From positions 1,736,001-1,800,000 of the forward strand of contig NZ_CP064954.1 of the NCBI RefSeq assembly GCF_011038655.2: a DNA stretch of 64,000 nt, written 5' to 3'. This stretch comes from Corynebacterium lizhenjunii (GTDB taxonomy: Bacteria; Actinomycetota; Actinomycetes; Mycobacteriales; Mycobacteriaceae). How positions within the stretch are numbered: position 1 is the first letter of the stretch; each line of letters starts with the position of its first letter. Below, one piece after another: positions 1 to 9,173 of the stretch. The position numbers and the translations under genes were made by a program. The notes under the pieces were generated by a model, which searched no databases, was not told where the DNA came from, and saw only the letters and a list, made by a program, of their open reading frames with translations.

Positions 1-687
1 CAGCACCATCACAGGGATTTCCTCCGTGGAGCCCACGGTCTCAATCTTGTTGTAGTTCAAGTAGGAAAGGTCACCCATGGACTTACCGTGAATCGGGTTC
101 GGGTACTTCATATCCTCCGGGTCAATGGCAGACTTCTCAGCCAGAGCGTGACGCTCCTCGTCGCGACCATCGTAGTCAGCACCAGTCGGGGACAGCTCGC
201 CCGCTACGTTGGCGTAGCCGAACTTCCAGTTCCACTGGTAAGCGGTGACATCGACAGTGACCTTCGGGTCCTTATCCAGGGCCACTACCTTCTGCTGCGC
301 CTGCACCGTAAAGAAGAACAAGCCCATGATGATGATGACCGGAACAACGGTCAGGCAAATTTCGAGCGGCACGTTGTACTGCAGCTGCTTGGGGAATTCA
401 CCCTTACCTTCCTTCTTGGCACGCTTTGCGCTCCAGCGGAAGATAGCAGTGAGGAACAGGCCCCACATCACGAAACCGATGAACCAGGCAACAACCCAGG
501 TCCAAATCCAGAAGTTATACATCGACTCCGCCTCAGGGGTAATACCCTTAGGCCAGCCGAAACCGAGGATGTTTTCCACAGCCTCGGGTGCCTGCACATC
601 ACAGGCGGCTAGGGCGGTTGCACCTAGAGCAATAACGCCAGCTAGGCCCGCCTTGCGGGCAAAGTTGCGTTGCTTTCGCTGTCCCAC
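1..687 (-). CDS. ctaC: Cytochrome c oxidase subunit II (C-terminus cut off by the window edge)
   Basis: Subunit II of the aa3 oxidase, which takes electrons from the cytochrome bc1 complex through its CuA centre on the outer membrane face. I chose the GTG at 687, preceded by AAAGG, because translation gives a basic N-terminus and a lipobox (ALAAC, Cys29), expected for a lipoprotein-processed actinobacterial subunit II. Two membrane segments follow (about residues 50-75 and 95-115), then the WNWKFGY stretch typical of the family. The CuA cysteines lie beyond the window, so only 229 codons are seen. The gene diverges from ltsA, the arrangement I recall in C. glutamicum. The lipobox, paired membrane segments and WNWKF motif make the family assignment firm. 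Confidence 0.95.
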   Translation of the reverse strand, partial: MGQRKQRNFARKAGLAGVIALGATALAACDVQAPEAVENILGFGWPKGITPEAESMYNFWIWTWVVAWFIGFVMWGLFLTAIFRWSAKRAKKEGKGEFPKQLQYNVPLEICLTVVPVIIIMGLFFFTVQAQQKVVALDKDPKVTVDVTAYQWNWKFGYANVAGELSPTGADYDGRDEERHALAEKSAIDPEDMKYPNPIHGKSMGDLSYLNYNKIETVGSTEEIPVMVL

Positions 688-1155
688 GTGTGTTCTGCCT
701 TTCTGTCCACACAAACTTCTCGAATACTCTCAGAGCATTCCTATCCATTCAGGATAGTCCATCCAGCAAGTGGCCCCACCCCGCCCCCAGAGGCAGAATC
801 GGGCCAACTAGCACGATGGGCTGTAGTCCGTAGGGGATATTACAGTTCAACCTTGGAATTTACCCATTTGCGGCCTCCAAGCCATTAACATCACCGCTGG
901 TACGCGTGTCTCAATTCACACGGAAAACTGTCAATACCATCCGAAAGTTTGAACCCCGCTAGGGGTCTACAGTGGCACTTGTGCCCCACCCGGCCACCAG
1001 GAACCCCGCAAGGAGATAGACGGCCTGCTGGGGAGGGCATCGGCAAGCTCAGCCCAAACTTGCCCCGCGCCGACGTTACACATTGCCAGCCAAGCGCCGT
1101 AAGGTGGGAGGGCAGACAAAAGCACCGCAACGCCACAGTCAAGGAGATTTACTAG
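688..1155. other. Divergent intergenic region between ctaC and ltsA
   Basis: 468 bases without a credible gene. It must hold both promoters. Visible items are a small inverted repeat at 953-966 (ACCCC, GCTA, GGGGT), a TACAGT box just after it that could be a -10 for ltsA, and one exact copy of the dispersed 14-mer at 1036-1049. A weak AGGAG-like stretch lies just before the ltsA ATG. I see no riboswitch. Confidence 0.5.
1036..1049 (+). repeat. Dispersed 14-mer, exact copy 1 of 11
   Basis: GGCATCGGCAAGCT, intergenic, about 100 bases before the ltsA start. See the finding on the repeat family. Confidence 0.9.
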
Positions 1156-3078
1156 ATGTGCGGACTTCTTAGCATGCTGACCACCTCCGGCAACGCCGAG
1201 GACTACGTGCCAGCCCTCGAAGCTGCCCTACCCTGCATGCGCCACCGCGGGCCCGACGCGGCCGGAACCTGGCATGATGATGACGCCGCATTCGGTTTCA
1301 ATCGCCTGGCAATCATCGATATTGAACATTCCGACCAGCCGCTTCGCTGGGGCCCTGCAGACAACCCGCAACGCTATGCCCTGACCTTCAACGGGGAAAT
1401 CTATAACTACGTAGAACTGCGCGAAGAATTGCAAGCCGCCGGATATACCTTTAATACCGAAGGCGACGGCGAGCCAATTGTGGTGGGTTACCACCACTGG
1501 GGCGAAGACGTAGTCAACCACCTGCGCGGGATGTTCGGATTTGTCATCTGGGACAGCGAAACCCGCACCATGTTCGCCGCGCGCGACCAATTCGGTATTA
1601 AGCCGCTGTACTACGCCACCACGGCCGCCGGTACCGTCTTTGCATCGGAGATGAAGTGCATCCTGGAGATGGCCGACGCAATTGGTCTAGACCTGAGCCT
1701 TGATAAGCGCGCCATTGAGCATTACGTGGACCTGCAGTACGTACCCGAACCGGAGTCCCTGCACGCCAATATCCGGCGTGTGGAATCCGGATCCACCGTC
1801 ACGTTGCGCCCAGGCGAGCAGGTCAGTTCGCAACGTTATTTCACGCCGCGCTTCCCCGTCCAACACGTGCCGACCGGCCAGGAACAGCAATTGTTCGACC
1901 GCATCGCTCGCGCACTGGAGGATTCGGTAGAAAAGCACATGCGCGCCGACGTTACTGTGGGCTCCTTCCTTTCCGGCGGCATTGATTCCACAGCTATCGC
2001 CGCTTTGGCTAAGCGCCACAACCCTAACCTCTTGACATTTACCACCGGGTTTGAACGGGAAGGCTACTCCGAAGTTGATGTTGCTGCTGAGTCCGCTGCG
2101 GCAATCGGCGTGGAGCACATTGTCAAAATCGTCTCCCCGGAGGAATACGCCGCGGCGATCCCGCGGATAATGTGGTACCTGGACAACCCAGTCGCAGACC
2201 CATCACTGGTGCCGCTGTACTTTGTGGCGCAGGAGGCCCGCAAGCACGTCAAGGTGGTGCTATCTGGCGAGGGAGCCGACGAGCTCTTCGGCGGCTATAC
2301 GATCTATAAGGAACCGCTGTCGCTAGCTCCCTTTGACAAGGTGCCGGACCCGCTGCGCCGCGGCCTGGGCAAACTCTCCCAGGTTCTTCCGGACGGAATG
2401 AAAGGCAAGTCCCTACTCGAACGCGGCTCCATGACCATGGAAGAGCGCTACTACGGCAACGCCCGCTCCTTCAACTTTGAGCAGCTCCAGCGCGTCCTGC
2501 CGTGGGCCACGCGCGACTGGGACCACCGAGAAGTCACCGCCCCAATTTATGCCGAATCCCGGGACTTTGACCCAGTAGCGCGCATGCAGCACCTGGACTT
2601 GTTTACCTGGATGCGCGGCGACATCTTGGTCAAGGCGGACAAGATGAACATGGCCAACTCCCTGGAACTTCGCGTACCTTTCCTGGACAAGGAGGTATTC
2701 AAGGTAGCGGAGACTATCCCGCATGATCTAAAAATCTCCCACGGCACCACCAAGTACGCGCTGCGTAAGGCGATGGAGCAAATCGTTCCCCCACACGTCT
2801 TGCACCGCAAGAAGTTGGGATTCCCCGTGCCCATGCGCCACTGGCTTGCAGGCGATGAGCTCTTCAGCTGGGCCCAAGACACTATCAACGACTCCCAGAC
2901 CGAAGATATTTTTAACAAACCCGAGGTCCTAGAGATGCTCAAGGAACACCGTGACGGAATCTCCGACCACTCCCGGCGCCTATGGACCGTGCTGGCGTTC
3001 ATGGTCTGGCACGGGATCTTTGTCGAAGGCCGCATCGACCCCCAGATTGAGCAGCGGGACTACCCCGTGAAACTCTAG
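1156..3078 (+). CDS. ltsA: Glutamine-dependent amidotransferase LtsA (AsnB-type; amidates peptidoglycan diaminopimelate)
   Basis: Class II glutamine amidotransferase fused to an asparagine-synthetase-like ATP-pyrophosphatase. Cys2 directly after the initiator Met is the glutaminase nucleophile, and the first 200 residues are an Ntn-type domain (RHRGPD, FNGEIYNY, RDQFGIKPLYY). The synthetase half has the PP-loop SGGIDS near residue 275 and SGEGADELFGGY near 370. The 640-residue length and the position beside ctaC match C. glutamicum LtsA, which is known to amidate meso-diaminopimelate in peptidoglycan and whose loss gives lysozyme and temperature sensitivity. Asparagine synthesis is the generic alternative. 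Starts with ATG at 1156 after AAGGAG. An imperfect terminator hairpin follows at 3253-3301. Confidence 0.93.
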   Translation: MCGLLSMLTTSGNAEDYVPALEAALPCMRHRGPDAAGTWHDDDAAFGFNRLAIIDIEHSDQPLRWGPADNPQRYALTFNGEIYNYVELREELQAAGYTFNTEGDGEPIVVGYHHWGEDVVNHLRGMFGFVIWDSETRTMFAARDQFGIKPLYYATTAAGTVFASEMKCILEMADAIGLDLSLDKRAIEHYVDLQYVPEPESLHANIRRVESGSTVTLRPGEQVSSQRYFTPRFPVQHVPTGQEQQLFDRIARALEDSVEKHMRADVTVGSFLSGGIDSTAIAALAKRHNPNLLTFTTGFEREGYSEVDVAAESAAAIGVEHIVKIVSPEEYAAAIPRIMWYLDNPVADPSLVPLYFVAQEARKHVKVVLSGEGADELFGGYTIYKEPLSLAPFDKVPDPLRRGLGKLSQVLPDGMKGKSLLERGSMTMEERYYGNARSFNFEQLQRVLPWATRDWDHREVTAPIYAESRDFDPVARMQHLDLFTWMRGDILVKADKMNMANSLELRVPFLDKEVFKVAETIPHDLKISHGTTKYALRKAMEQIVPPHVLHRKKLGFPVPMRHWLAGDELFSWAQDTINDSQTEDIFNKPEVLEMLKEHRDGISDHSRRLWTVLAFMVWHGIFVEGRIDPQIEQRDYPVKL

Positions 3079-3447
3079 CGGCGTTTAGCAGTTTGCGGGC
3101 CTGAGGTTGCCTCCCCGAGCTTGCCTTCCGGACTTACGTCCCCGAGCTCGCCTTCCGGGCTCGCATCCTGTTTGGCCAACAGCCCCAGGCAATCTTTGTC
3201 CCGGCCCACTGCCCCGATGATCGCTACCCTTTAATCACCACATAATCACCACAGCCCGGTCTGTCTCTTCCTCTATCACTGGGAAGCAGACGGACCGGGC
3301 TTGCGGTTTCTTGGTGTTGCTTGTGGCTTTGTTATCGCACCCCCGGCCCCCGCGGTTATCGCACCACCCGGCTCCACGGGGCACCCACGGGACTGCGGTG
3401 CCCCGGGAATGGCCACACGTTTTAGTTACACCCTCTAGCTATGCGCC
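3079..3447. other. Intergenic region after ltsA with repeats and a terminator-like hairpin
   Basis: 369 bases between convergent genes. It contains two degenerate direct copies of about 27 bases beginning CCCCGAGCTTGCCTTCCGG (from about 3114) and CCCCGAGCTCGCCTTCCGG (from about 3141), then a hairpin at 3253-3301, then a short repeat of GTTATCGCACC (3331 and 3354). No plausible coding sequence. Confidence 0.5.
3253..3301 (+). terminator. Terminator-like hairpin after ltsA
   Basis: Arms AGCCCGGTC (3253-3261) and GACCGGGCT (3293-3301) pair perfectly, with further pairing inside (GTCT with AGAC, TTCC with GGAA). The T run is weak (GCGGTTTCTTGG). It lies about 175 bases after the ltsA stop between convergent genes, so it may serve either direction. 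Confidence 0.5.
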
Positions 3448-3792
3448 TTAGTTGAAGGAATCCCCACAAGCGCACGAGCCTCCGGCATTCGGATTATCAA
3501 TGGTAAAGCCCTGGGACTCAATGGTGTCTGCGAAGTCAATTTTGGCGCCGGTCAAATAAGGAATGGACATCTTGTCTACCACCAGGTTAACGCCATCAAT
3601 GTTGTCCACCTTGTCCCCATCCAGGGTGCGGTCGTCGAAGTACAGCTGGTAGCGCAATCCGGCGCAGCCACCAGGCTGGACAGCAATACGCAGGCTTAGG
3701 TCGGTGCGGCCTTCCTGCTCAAGCAGGGCCTTAGCCTTGGCGGCTGCGGCCTCGGTCAAAATTACGCCAGTTGCGGATGCTGGAGCGGTCAT
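3448..3792 (-). CDS. erpA: A-type iron-sulfur cluster carrier/insertion protein (HesB/IscA/ErpA family)
   Basis: A 114-residue protein that holds and delivers Fe-S clusters to apoproteins. The three family cysteines are present: one in GGCAGLRY and the C-terminal CxC in GGSCACGDSF. The start is the ATG at 3792, preceded by AAGGAG at good spacing. A longer upstream reading frame exists but has no family similarity. It is a single gene divergent from the DUF3043 gene. LipA at 18.4 kb is an Fe-S enzyme that would depend on such carriers, though no direct link shows in the sequence. The symbol erpA versus iscA is a convention for actinobacteria rather than something the sequence decides. Confidence 0.92.
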   Translation of the reverse strand: MTAPASATGVILTEAAAAKAKALLEQEGRTDLSLRIAVQPGGCAGLRYQLYFDDRTLDGDKVDNIDGVNLVVDKMSIPYLTGAKIDFADTIESQGFTIDNPNAGGSCACGDSFN

Positions 3793-4036
3793 CTTGTTCT
3801 CCTTGAAGTCTTTTCCATCTGGAAGTGGGACAGCCAGGTTGCACGCGGCAAAACCTGTCAGAACCCGGCGGGCGTACCCGTAACCATTCCCACAATACGC
3901 GAAGACGCTGCGGGGGTTGCGCGGCACATGGAGGTCCACTGCACCTCGTAACGTCTCGCTCCCGTTGCTTATTCCCCGCCTCCTTCCGGGCGCCCTCATG
4001 CTGCGCCCCACCGGCGCGCCCTTGTACCCTGTACAC

Positions 4037-4678
4037 GTGACTACATCGAGCGAAGACAAGCAAGCACAGGCTCCGCGCAAGGGTTATACCCCGCCGAAGG
4101 GTCGGCCCACCCCTACCCGCGCTGAGCAAGAAATTGCCCGTGGTGTGCGCCGCGACCCCCGCGGTATGTCGGATGCCCAGCGCTATCAGCACCGCAAGGA
4201 GCTGAAGAAGTCCATGTCCAAGCAGGAATGGAAGGAATACAAGCGGGAGGAACGCGCGGAGTCCCGTAAGCGCAACCAGGAAATCCAGGCACGGATGTCT
4301 GCGGGTGACGAGCGCTATCTGCTTCCGCGCGACAAGGGTGAGGTTCGTCGCTTTGTCCGCGACTGGGTGGACTCCCGCCGCTTTGTCAATGAGTTGGTCA
4401 TGCCTGCAGCCATCGTCATGCTGGTCACGCTGTTTGTGGGCATGTACTCACCCTCATTTGCGCAGGTCTCCTCCATCGTCGCCATGGCTGTCATTGTCAT
4501 TTTTGCTATCGAGGGCGTGTGGTTGGGCCGCAAGGCCAACAATGCGGTCCGTTTGAAGTTCCCCGGCACCACTGAAGCCGGTTTCGGCCTGGGGTTTTAT
4601 GCGTATTCGCGCGCTTCCCAGCCTCGTAAGTGGCGTACTCCTAAGCCGCAGGTATCCCGCGGCGCGAAGGTTAGCTAG
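4037..4678 (+). CDS. DUF3043 membrane protein
   Basis: A 213-residue protein of unknown function conserved in actinobacteria. The N-terminal 100 residues are highly charged and basic (KGYTPPKGRPTPTR, KKSMSKQEWKEYKREER). Two hydrophobic segments follow at about residues 120-140 and 145-165, and a short cytosolic tail ends the protein. The start chosen is the GTG at 4037, which begins where the conserved charged region begins. The frame is open for another 40 codons upstream but that part is arginine- and proline-rich and looks non-coding. It sits between the Fe-S carrier gene and cobT, as in related genomes. No catalytic motif is visible. Confidence 0.85.
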   Translation: MTTSSEDKQAQAPRKGYTPPKGRPTPTRAEQEIARGVRRDPRGMSDAQRYQHRKELKKSMSKQEWKEYKREERAESRKRNQEIQARMSAGDERYLLPRDKGEVRRFVRDWVDSRRFVNELVMPAAIVMLVTLFVGMYSPSFAQVSSIVAMAVIVIFAIEGVWLGRKANNAVRLKFPGTTEAGFGLGFYAYSRASQPRKWRTPKPQVSRGAKVS

Positions 4679-4693
4679 GGTCTGCGGGGCGTC

Positions 4694-5704
4694 ATGGTTG
4701 AGTTCTTGCCGGTTCCGCTTCCCGATACCGCTGCGCGCAGCACTGTTGAGCAACAGTTGGCCTCCCATCCGCGCGGCGTTGCCTTGCAGGGCCTCGCGGC
4801 GCCAGCGCTGTGGTTGGCGGCCTGCCAGGGCCAAGCACCGGCGCAGCAGGTGCGCCACGTCCGCGCGTGCGTGTTTGTGGGCCAGCATGGTGTGGCCCAT
4901 GCTCAGCTTCAGGGCACCGGTTTGTCAGCTTTTGCCCCGGAGGCCACCGCCCAGCAGGCGGAGCAGCTGCGCACACATTCCTCCCCCGCGCACACTGCCG
5001 CCCGGCTGCTGGCTGCCACTGGTTGTGAGGTAACCATTTCTGTGCAGGAATGTGCCCCCTCTGAGAGCATTGAGCTTGCCGATGCCCTCTCTTCCGCCGC
5101 CTTGGAACAAGCCCTTGAGCTGGGCACAGCGCAGGCTGACCGCGACATCGACGCGGGGGCAGATCTGCTCATCGCCGGCGATGTGGGCACTGGGAACACC
5201 ACGGTAGCCGCTGCCGTGATGGGCCGATTGACGTTTACGGAACCGGTGGCCATTGTGGGCCCGGGGTCAGGAATTACTGCCGCGATGTGGAAAACCAAGG
5301 TGGCGGTGGTCCGCGATGCCATGTTCCGCACGCGCGGCATTGAGGATCCTCTGGAGATCATTCGCCGGGCTGGCGGGGCAGATGTGGCAGCATTGGTCGG
5401 CTACATTGCTCGCGCCGCTGCCCGGCGCACGCCGGTGCTCATAGATTCCCCGCTCACAGCGGTAGCGGCATTCGTGGCGCAGCGTTTGGCCCCCGGTGTC
5501 AAACACTGGCTGCTTGCTACCACTACCACGCGCGAGCCCGCGCACTCCCTGGCATTGGCAGCACTAGAGCTCAATCCGCTAGTAGACACGGTAACCACCA
5601 TGGGCCAAGGCGTTGGTTCTCTAAGCACCCTGCCCTTGGTGTTCACCAGCATTGACCTGGTGGCGGAGGAATACGCGGCACTGCAACCAGCACCGCAGTC
5701 TTAA
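4694..5704 (+). CDS. cobT: CobT-like nicotinate-nucleotide:dimethylbenzimidazole phosphoribosyltransferase, active site altered
   Basis: A 336-residue member of the CobT family, which in other bacteria makes alpha-ribazole phosphate for the lower ligand of cobalamin. The family fold is shown by GDVGTGNTT (from D163) and the C-terminal GQGVGSLSTLPL segment. Two positions are unusual. The catalytic glutamate of the EMGIGNTT motif (Glu174 in Salmonella CobT) is Asp163 here, and the second (Glu317, GEGTG motif) is Gln305. The usual N-terminal KPPGSLGRLE-like motif is also absent. No cobU or cobS lies next to it, although I recall them beside cobT in C. glutamicum. It may be a degenerate or repurposed enzyme. 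An exact copy of the dispersed 14-mer (5073-5086) encodes ELADA inside it. Confidence 0.8.
   Translation: MVEFLPVPLPDTAARSTVEQQLASHPRGVALQGLAAPALWLAACQGQAPAQQVRHVRACVFVGQHGVAHAQLQGTGLSAFAPEATAQQAEQLRTHSSPAHTAARLLAATGCEVTISVQECAPSESIELADALSSAALEQALELGTAQADRDIDAGADLLIAGDVGTGNTTVAAAVMGRLTFTEPVAIVGPGSGITAAMWKTKVAVVRDAMFRTRGIEDPLEIIRRAGGADVAALVGYIARAAARRTPVLIDSPLTAVAAFVAQRLAPGVKHWLLATTTTREPAHSLALAALELNPLVDTVTTMGQGVGSLSTLPLVFTSIDLVAEEYAALQPAPQS
5073..5086 (-). repeat. Dispersed 14-mer, exact copy 2 of 11
   Basis: AGCTTGCCGATGCC on the + strand, inside the cobT-like gene, read as E-L-A-D-A. Confidence 0.9.
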
Positions 5705-5731
5705 AACCCGACAGTCTTAAACCAGGCAGTG

Positions 5732-6832
5732 TTAAACCAGCTTGTACAGCCAGCCGTGGGTGTCTTCCACAGAACCGCGCTGAATGCCGGTAAGCCGCTC
5801 ACGAAGCTCGAGTGTGGTGGCACCGGCCTCGTTGTTGTTGACATAGAAGTCCACCCCTTCGCCCATCACGTGGCCAACCGGGGTAATCACGGCGGCAGTA
5901 CCGCAGGCAAAGGCTTCCACCATCGCGCCACTGGCAACGTCATCACGCCACTGCTGGTAGGTGATGCGCGCTTCCTCAACTTCCAGGCCCATATCCTGGG
6001 CTACCTGCAGCAACGAATCACGCGTAATGCCCGGAAGCAGTGAACCTGACAGTGCCGGGGTCACCAGCTTCTTCTTGTCGCCATCTTGGTAGATAAAGGC
6101 CAGGTTCATTCCGCCCATTTCCTCAATGTAGCGGCGCTCGATGGCGTCGAGCCACACCACCTGATCGCACCCCTTCTCCGCAGCTTGGGCTTGTGCCATC
6201 AGCGAGGCCGCGTAATTGCCGGCGAACTTGGCTGCGCCCGTGCCACCCGGTGCCGCGCGCACATACTCGGTCGATAGCCACACGGAAACCGGCTTGATGC
6301 CGCCACTGAAATACGCCCCCGCCGGAGAAGCGATGACCAGGTAGCGATAGGCACCTGCGGGGTGCACTCCTAGAGAGACTTCGGTGGAGATCATAAACGG
6401 GCGCAGGTACAGCGCCGCTTCTCCACCGGCAGCTGGAACCCAGTCTTTGTCCACAGCCACCAGCTGGCGCAGGGACTCCACAAAGAGCTCTTCCGGTAGC
6501 TCCGGCATGGCCAGGCGGCGGGCGGAGGCCTGCAGGCGCTGGGCGTTGGCTTCCGGCCGGAAAGTCACCACGGAGTCGTCTGCCTGACGGTAGGCCTTTA
6601 TTCCTTCAAAGATGGCCTGCCCATAGTGGAATACGGTGCTGGCCGGGTCCATACTCAGCGGTGCGTAGGGCACCACTTGGGGGCTGTGCCAGCCTTTTTC
6701 TGCGGTCCAGTCGATGGTGACCATGTGGTCGGTAAAGTACTTGCCAAACCCGGGTTCAGCGAGGATCTTTTCAATCTCCTCCGGGGAGGTGCGCTGCGGG
6801 TTTTCCTGAACAGTGAGCGTCTCAGTAGCCAT
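5732..6832 (-). CDS. ilvE: Branched-chain amino acid aminotransferase
   Basis: PLP-dependent fold-type IV transaminase making the last step of leucine, isoleucine and valine synthesis, with glutamate as amino donor. The 366 residues contain [14 protein letters not shown] near residue 90, RPFM, the lysine region FAGNYAASL (K in AAKFAGNYA binds PLP), and [10 protein letters not shown] further on. The start at 6832 is an ATG with AAGGTGG upstream. The gene converges with cobT with only 27 bases between the stops and diverges from the aminopeptidase gene. Length and motifs match the actinobacterial class II enzyme. The order cobT-ilvE-aminopeptidase is the corynebacterial one. Confidence 0.96.
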   Translation of the reverse strand: MATETLTVQENPQRTSPEEIEKILAEPGFGKYFTDHMVTIDWTAEKGWHSPQVVPYAPLSMDPASTVFHYGQAIFEGIKAYRQADDSVVTFRPEANAQRLQASARRLAMPELPEELFVESLRQLVAVDKDWVPAAGGEAALYLRPFMISTEVSLGVHPAGAYRYLVIASPAGAYFSGGIKPVSVWLSTEYVRAAPGGTGAAKFAGNYAASLMAQAQAAEKGCDQVVWLDAIERRYIEEMGGMNLAFIYQDGDKKKLVTPALSGSLLPGITRDSLLQVAQDMGLEVEEARITYQQWRDDVASGAMVEAFACGTAAVITPVGHVMGEGVDFYVNNNEAGATTLELRERLTGIQRGSVEDTHGWLYKLV

Positions 6833-7035
6833 GCGGCCACCTTACTCCTTAACTATCGCTTGGCAGGCAACTACCCCCAACTCAGCCGCGCCGTCACGTG
6901 GGCCTGTCCCAGTCTGCCGCCCAGTCAACCGTCCTGGATAGCTGCGGGGCTAGAGTGGGTAGCCAGGCGTGCGGTCAAGACACCACTTGGCACCGTGCAC
7001 GTTGCCCAATTTCACCCCAATTGAGGAGGTATTTC

Positions 7036-8562
7036 GTGGCTGACAACGCCCAGAATCCTAATACCGTACAGCCAGGACCCCTAGCTGGCACTGCCCCGAC
7101 CGTTGAATTGCTCCCGGTACCGAAGGTGCGCGACATGGATGCAATGCTTATCACCGCCGTATGCTCTGAGGGCAAGCCGAGTTTGGATAGCTCACTGCTT
7201 ACCCACGAAATCGCAGACGACGTCGCGAAATCTTTGGATGCTGTCGGCGCTACGGGCAAGGCTGGGGAGGTAACCCGGGTGCCCGCCCCGGATGCTAGTC
7301 CGGCAGCCAGCATTGTGGTTGTAGGCCTGGGCGCTGCAGAAGACGTTACTGCAGAGACCATCCGCCGCTCCTTTGGTGCAGCCGCGCGCAGTCTGGCTGG
7401 GGTGGGCACCGTGGTGGTTTCCTCTCCTGATCAGGAGTTGGGGGCTGCTGTTGAAGGCGTCATCCTCGGTGGCTATACGCACCGCGGCCTGCGAGCAGAG
7501 TCTGCCGATGCCCCCGCCAGCTTCATCTTCGTTTATAACGATGACGCAGAGTCTGCCGCCGCTGCGCAGGAGGCCTTCGCCCATGCCCGCATCACCGCAG
7601 AGGCCACCGTCACTGCCCGCGACCTGGTCAATACCCCCTCCAACCTGCTCTTCCCGCAGTCCTACGCTGACTACTTGAGTGCACTTGGTGCCGAGGTCGG
7701 CCTGGAGGTAGAGGTTGTGGATGAAGCAGCTCTAGCGGAGCAAGGATTTGGCGGCATCTTGTCGGTGGGCCAGGGTTCGGCCCGTCCGCCACGCCTGGTG
7801 CGCATGAGCTACACCCACCCGGAAGCCACCCACCGGGTGGCGTTGGTGGGCAAAGGCATCACCTTTGATACCGGTGGTATTTCCTTAAAGCCCGGTGCTG
7901 GCATGTGGGACATGATCTCTGATATGGGTGGCTCGGCTGCGGTAGCGGCTTCCATCGTTGCCGCCGCAAAGTTGGAGCTCAAGGTCAATGTCACCGCCAC
8001 CATCCCGCTAGCTGAGAACATGCCCAGCGGCACTGCTACCCGCCCAGGCGATGTGATTACCCACTACGGTGGCATTACCTCCGAGGTTCTCAACACCGAC
8101 GCCGAGGGCCGTCTGGTGCTTGCCGATGCCATCGCACGCGCCTGCGAGGACCAGCCAGATTACCTGATTGAAACAGCTACCCTGACCGGAGCCCAGCTAG
8201 TGGCTTTGGGTACCCGGACCGCGGGTGTGATGGGCTCGGAGGAGTTCCGTGACCGCGTGGCTGCCGTGGGTCGCAGCGTAGGTGAGAACGCTTGGGCAAT
8301 GCCCCTTTTGGAGGAGCACGAGGAGTCCATCAAGTCTCCCGTTGCAGACATCCGCAATATCGATGGCAAGCGTGAAGGCGGTATGGAGTTTGCCGGAACC
8401 TACCTGAGCAAGTTCGTTGCCGATGGTGTCGAGTGGGCCCATATCGATGTCGCTGGCCCGTCCTGGAATGGCGGCGGCCCTTTCGGCTACACCCCCAAGC
8501 GCGCAACTGGTGCCCCGGTTCGCACCATTATCGCTACCCTGGCGGACATTGCCGCTAGCTAA
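7036..8562 (+). CDS. pepA: Leucyl aminopeptidase (M17 family)
   Basis: A cytosolic two-metal exopeptidase that removes N-terminal residues from peptides; about 508 residues. The M17 signature NTDAEGRLVLADA lies near residue 355, and the metal-binding VGKGITFDTGGISLKPG near 275 supplies the catalytic lysine and an aspartate ligand. The N-terminal third is the variable regulatory domain. I chose the GTG at 7036 because it follows a strong GAGGAGG. The frame is open to 6898 but that part is not family-like. The sequence near 8117-8130 resembles the dispersed 14-mer, but there the conserved LADA of the active site explains it. The name pepB is used for the C. glutamicum counterpart. Confidence 0.94.
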   Translation: MADNAQNPNTVQPGPLAGTAPTVELLPVPKVRDMDAMLITAVCSEGKPSLDSSLLTHEIADDVAKSLDAVGATGKAGEVTRVPAPDASPAASIVVVGLGAAEDVTAETIRRSFGAAARSLAGVGTVVVSSPDQELGAAVEGVILGGYTHRGLRAESADAPASFIFVYNDDAESAAAAQEAFAHARITAEATVTARDLVNTPSNLLFPQSYADYLSALGAEVGLEVEVVDEAALAEQGFGGILSVGQGSARPPRLVRMSYTHPEATHRVALVGKGITFDTGGISLKPGAGMWDMISDMGGSAAVAASIVAAAKLELKVNVTATIPLAENMPSGTATRPGDVITHYGGITSEVLNTDAEGRLVLADAIARACEDQPDYLIETATLTGAQLVALGTRTAGVMGSEEFRDRVAAVGRSVGENAWAMPLLEEHEESIKSPVADIRNIDGKREGGMEFAGTYLSKFVADGVEWAHIDVAGPSWNGGGPFGYTPKRATGAPVRTIIATLADIAAS

Positions 8563-8585
8563 GTCTGTCCTGCCAGAGCGCTTAG

Positions 8586-8993
8586 CTAGACGGCTTCCCC
8601 GGTTTCGGGGTTGCGGCCCTGGCTAAAGCGCTCGCGGCGCTGGCGCTGTTCTTCCCTGCGGCGCAGCACCCGCTCGCGTTCCATACGCTCGCGCATGCGC
8701 TGCGGGTATCCAGTTTCTTCGGCGTCAAAGACTGGGCAGCCTAAGAGTTTGGCTACGGCATCGATGCCTTTGGGTCCACCGATACGACGACGTATATAGT
8801 CGCCTTGCTCATCTACCACTACCACGGACATTTCATTGACTACCGTCTCGGGTTCAATGTAGGCCTCCACAAACTCACGCCCCTGTGCCCAGTCGCGCAG
8901 GGCGGCAGCATCTGCCTGGCGAATGGTATCCCCGGGCGCCCGGGGTGGGCGCAGCTGCGACTTGGAGGCGTTGCGGCGGAAGATATTGAACAT
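8586..8993 (-). CDS. Conserved hypothetical protein, basic C-terminus
   Basis: A 135-residue protein I do not recognise functionally; a similarly placed gene between the aminopeptidase and aceF exists in other corynebacteria. It begins MFNIFRRNASKSQ and has a middle part with alternating hydrophobic residues (FVEAYIEPETVVNEMSVVVVDEQGDYIRRRIGG). The tail from about residue 105 is rich in Arg and Glu and likely helical (MRERMERERVLRRREEQRQRRERF). There are no membrane segments. The ATG at 8993 was chosen; no clear ribosome site precedes it, but a TATATA stretch lies about 10 bases upstream, consistent with a leaderless message. It ends 24 bases from the aminopeptidase stop, in convergent orientation. 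Confidence 0.75.
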   Translation of the reverse strand: MFNIFRRNASKSQLRPPRAPGDTIRQADAAALRDWAQGREFVEAYIEPETVVNEMSVVVVDEQGDYIRRRIGGPKGIDAVAKLLGCPVFDAEETGYPQRMRERMERERVLRRREEQRQRRERFSQGRNPETGEAV

Positions 8994-9173
8994 AGGCACA
9001 CAGTATATATAGGGCTTCTTCACTGCGGCAGGGCAGGGAGAACGCCGCAGTCTGGGCACGGTTCTCCCGAATTGGGGTACTAATTTGGCCCAATTGTGCA
9101 CGCGCGGGGGGCTCAGGCGGTAGGATTGGGCGAAGAATTTACCAACGTCGATTTTTCGAGGAGTCTAAAACTC

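Noticed and set aside
8117..8130. 13-of-14 match to the dispersed motif in the aminopeptidase gene
   Set aside because: It encodes the conserved VLADA of the M17 active site, so protein constraint explains it. The partial match at 57076 in aceE (RASAKR) is rejected for the same reason.
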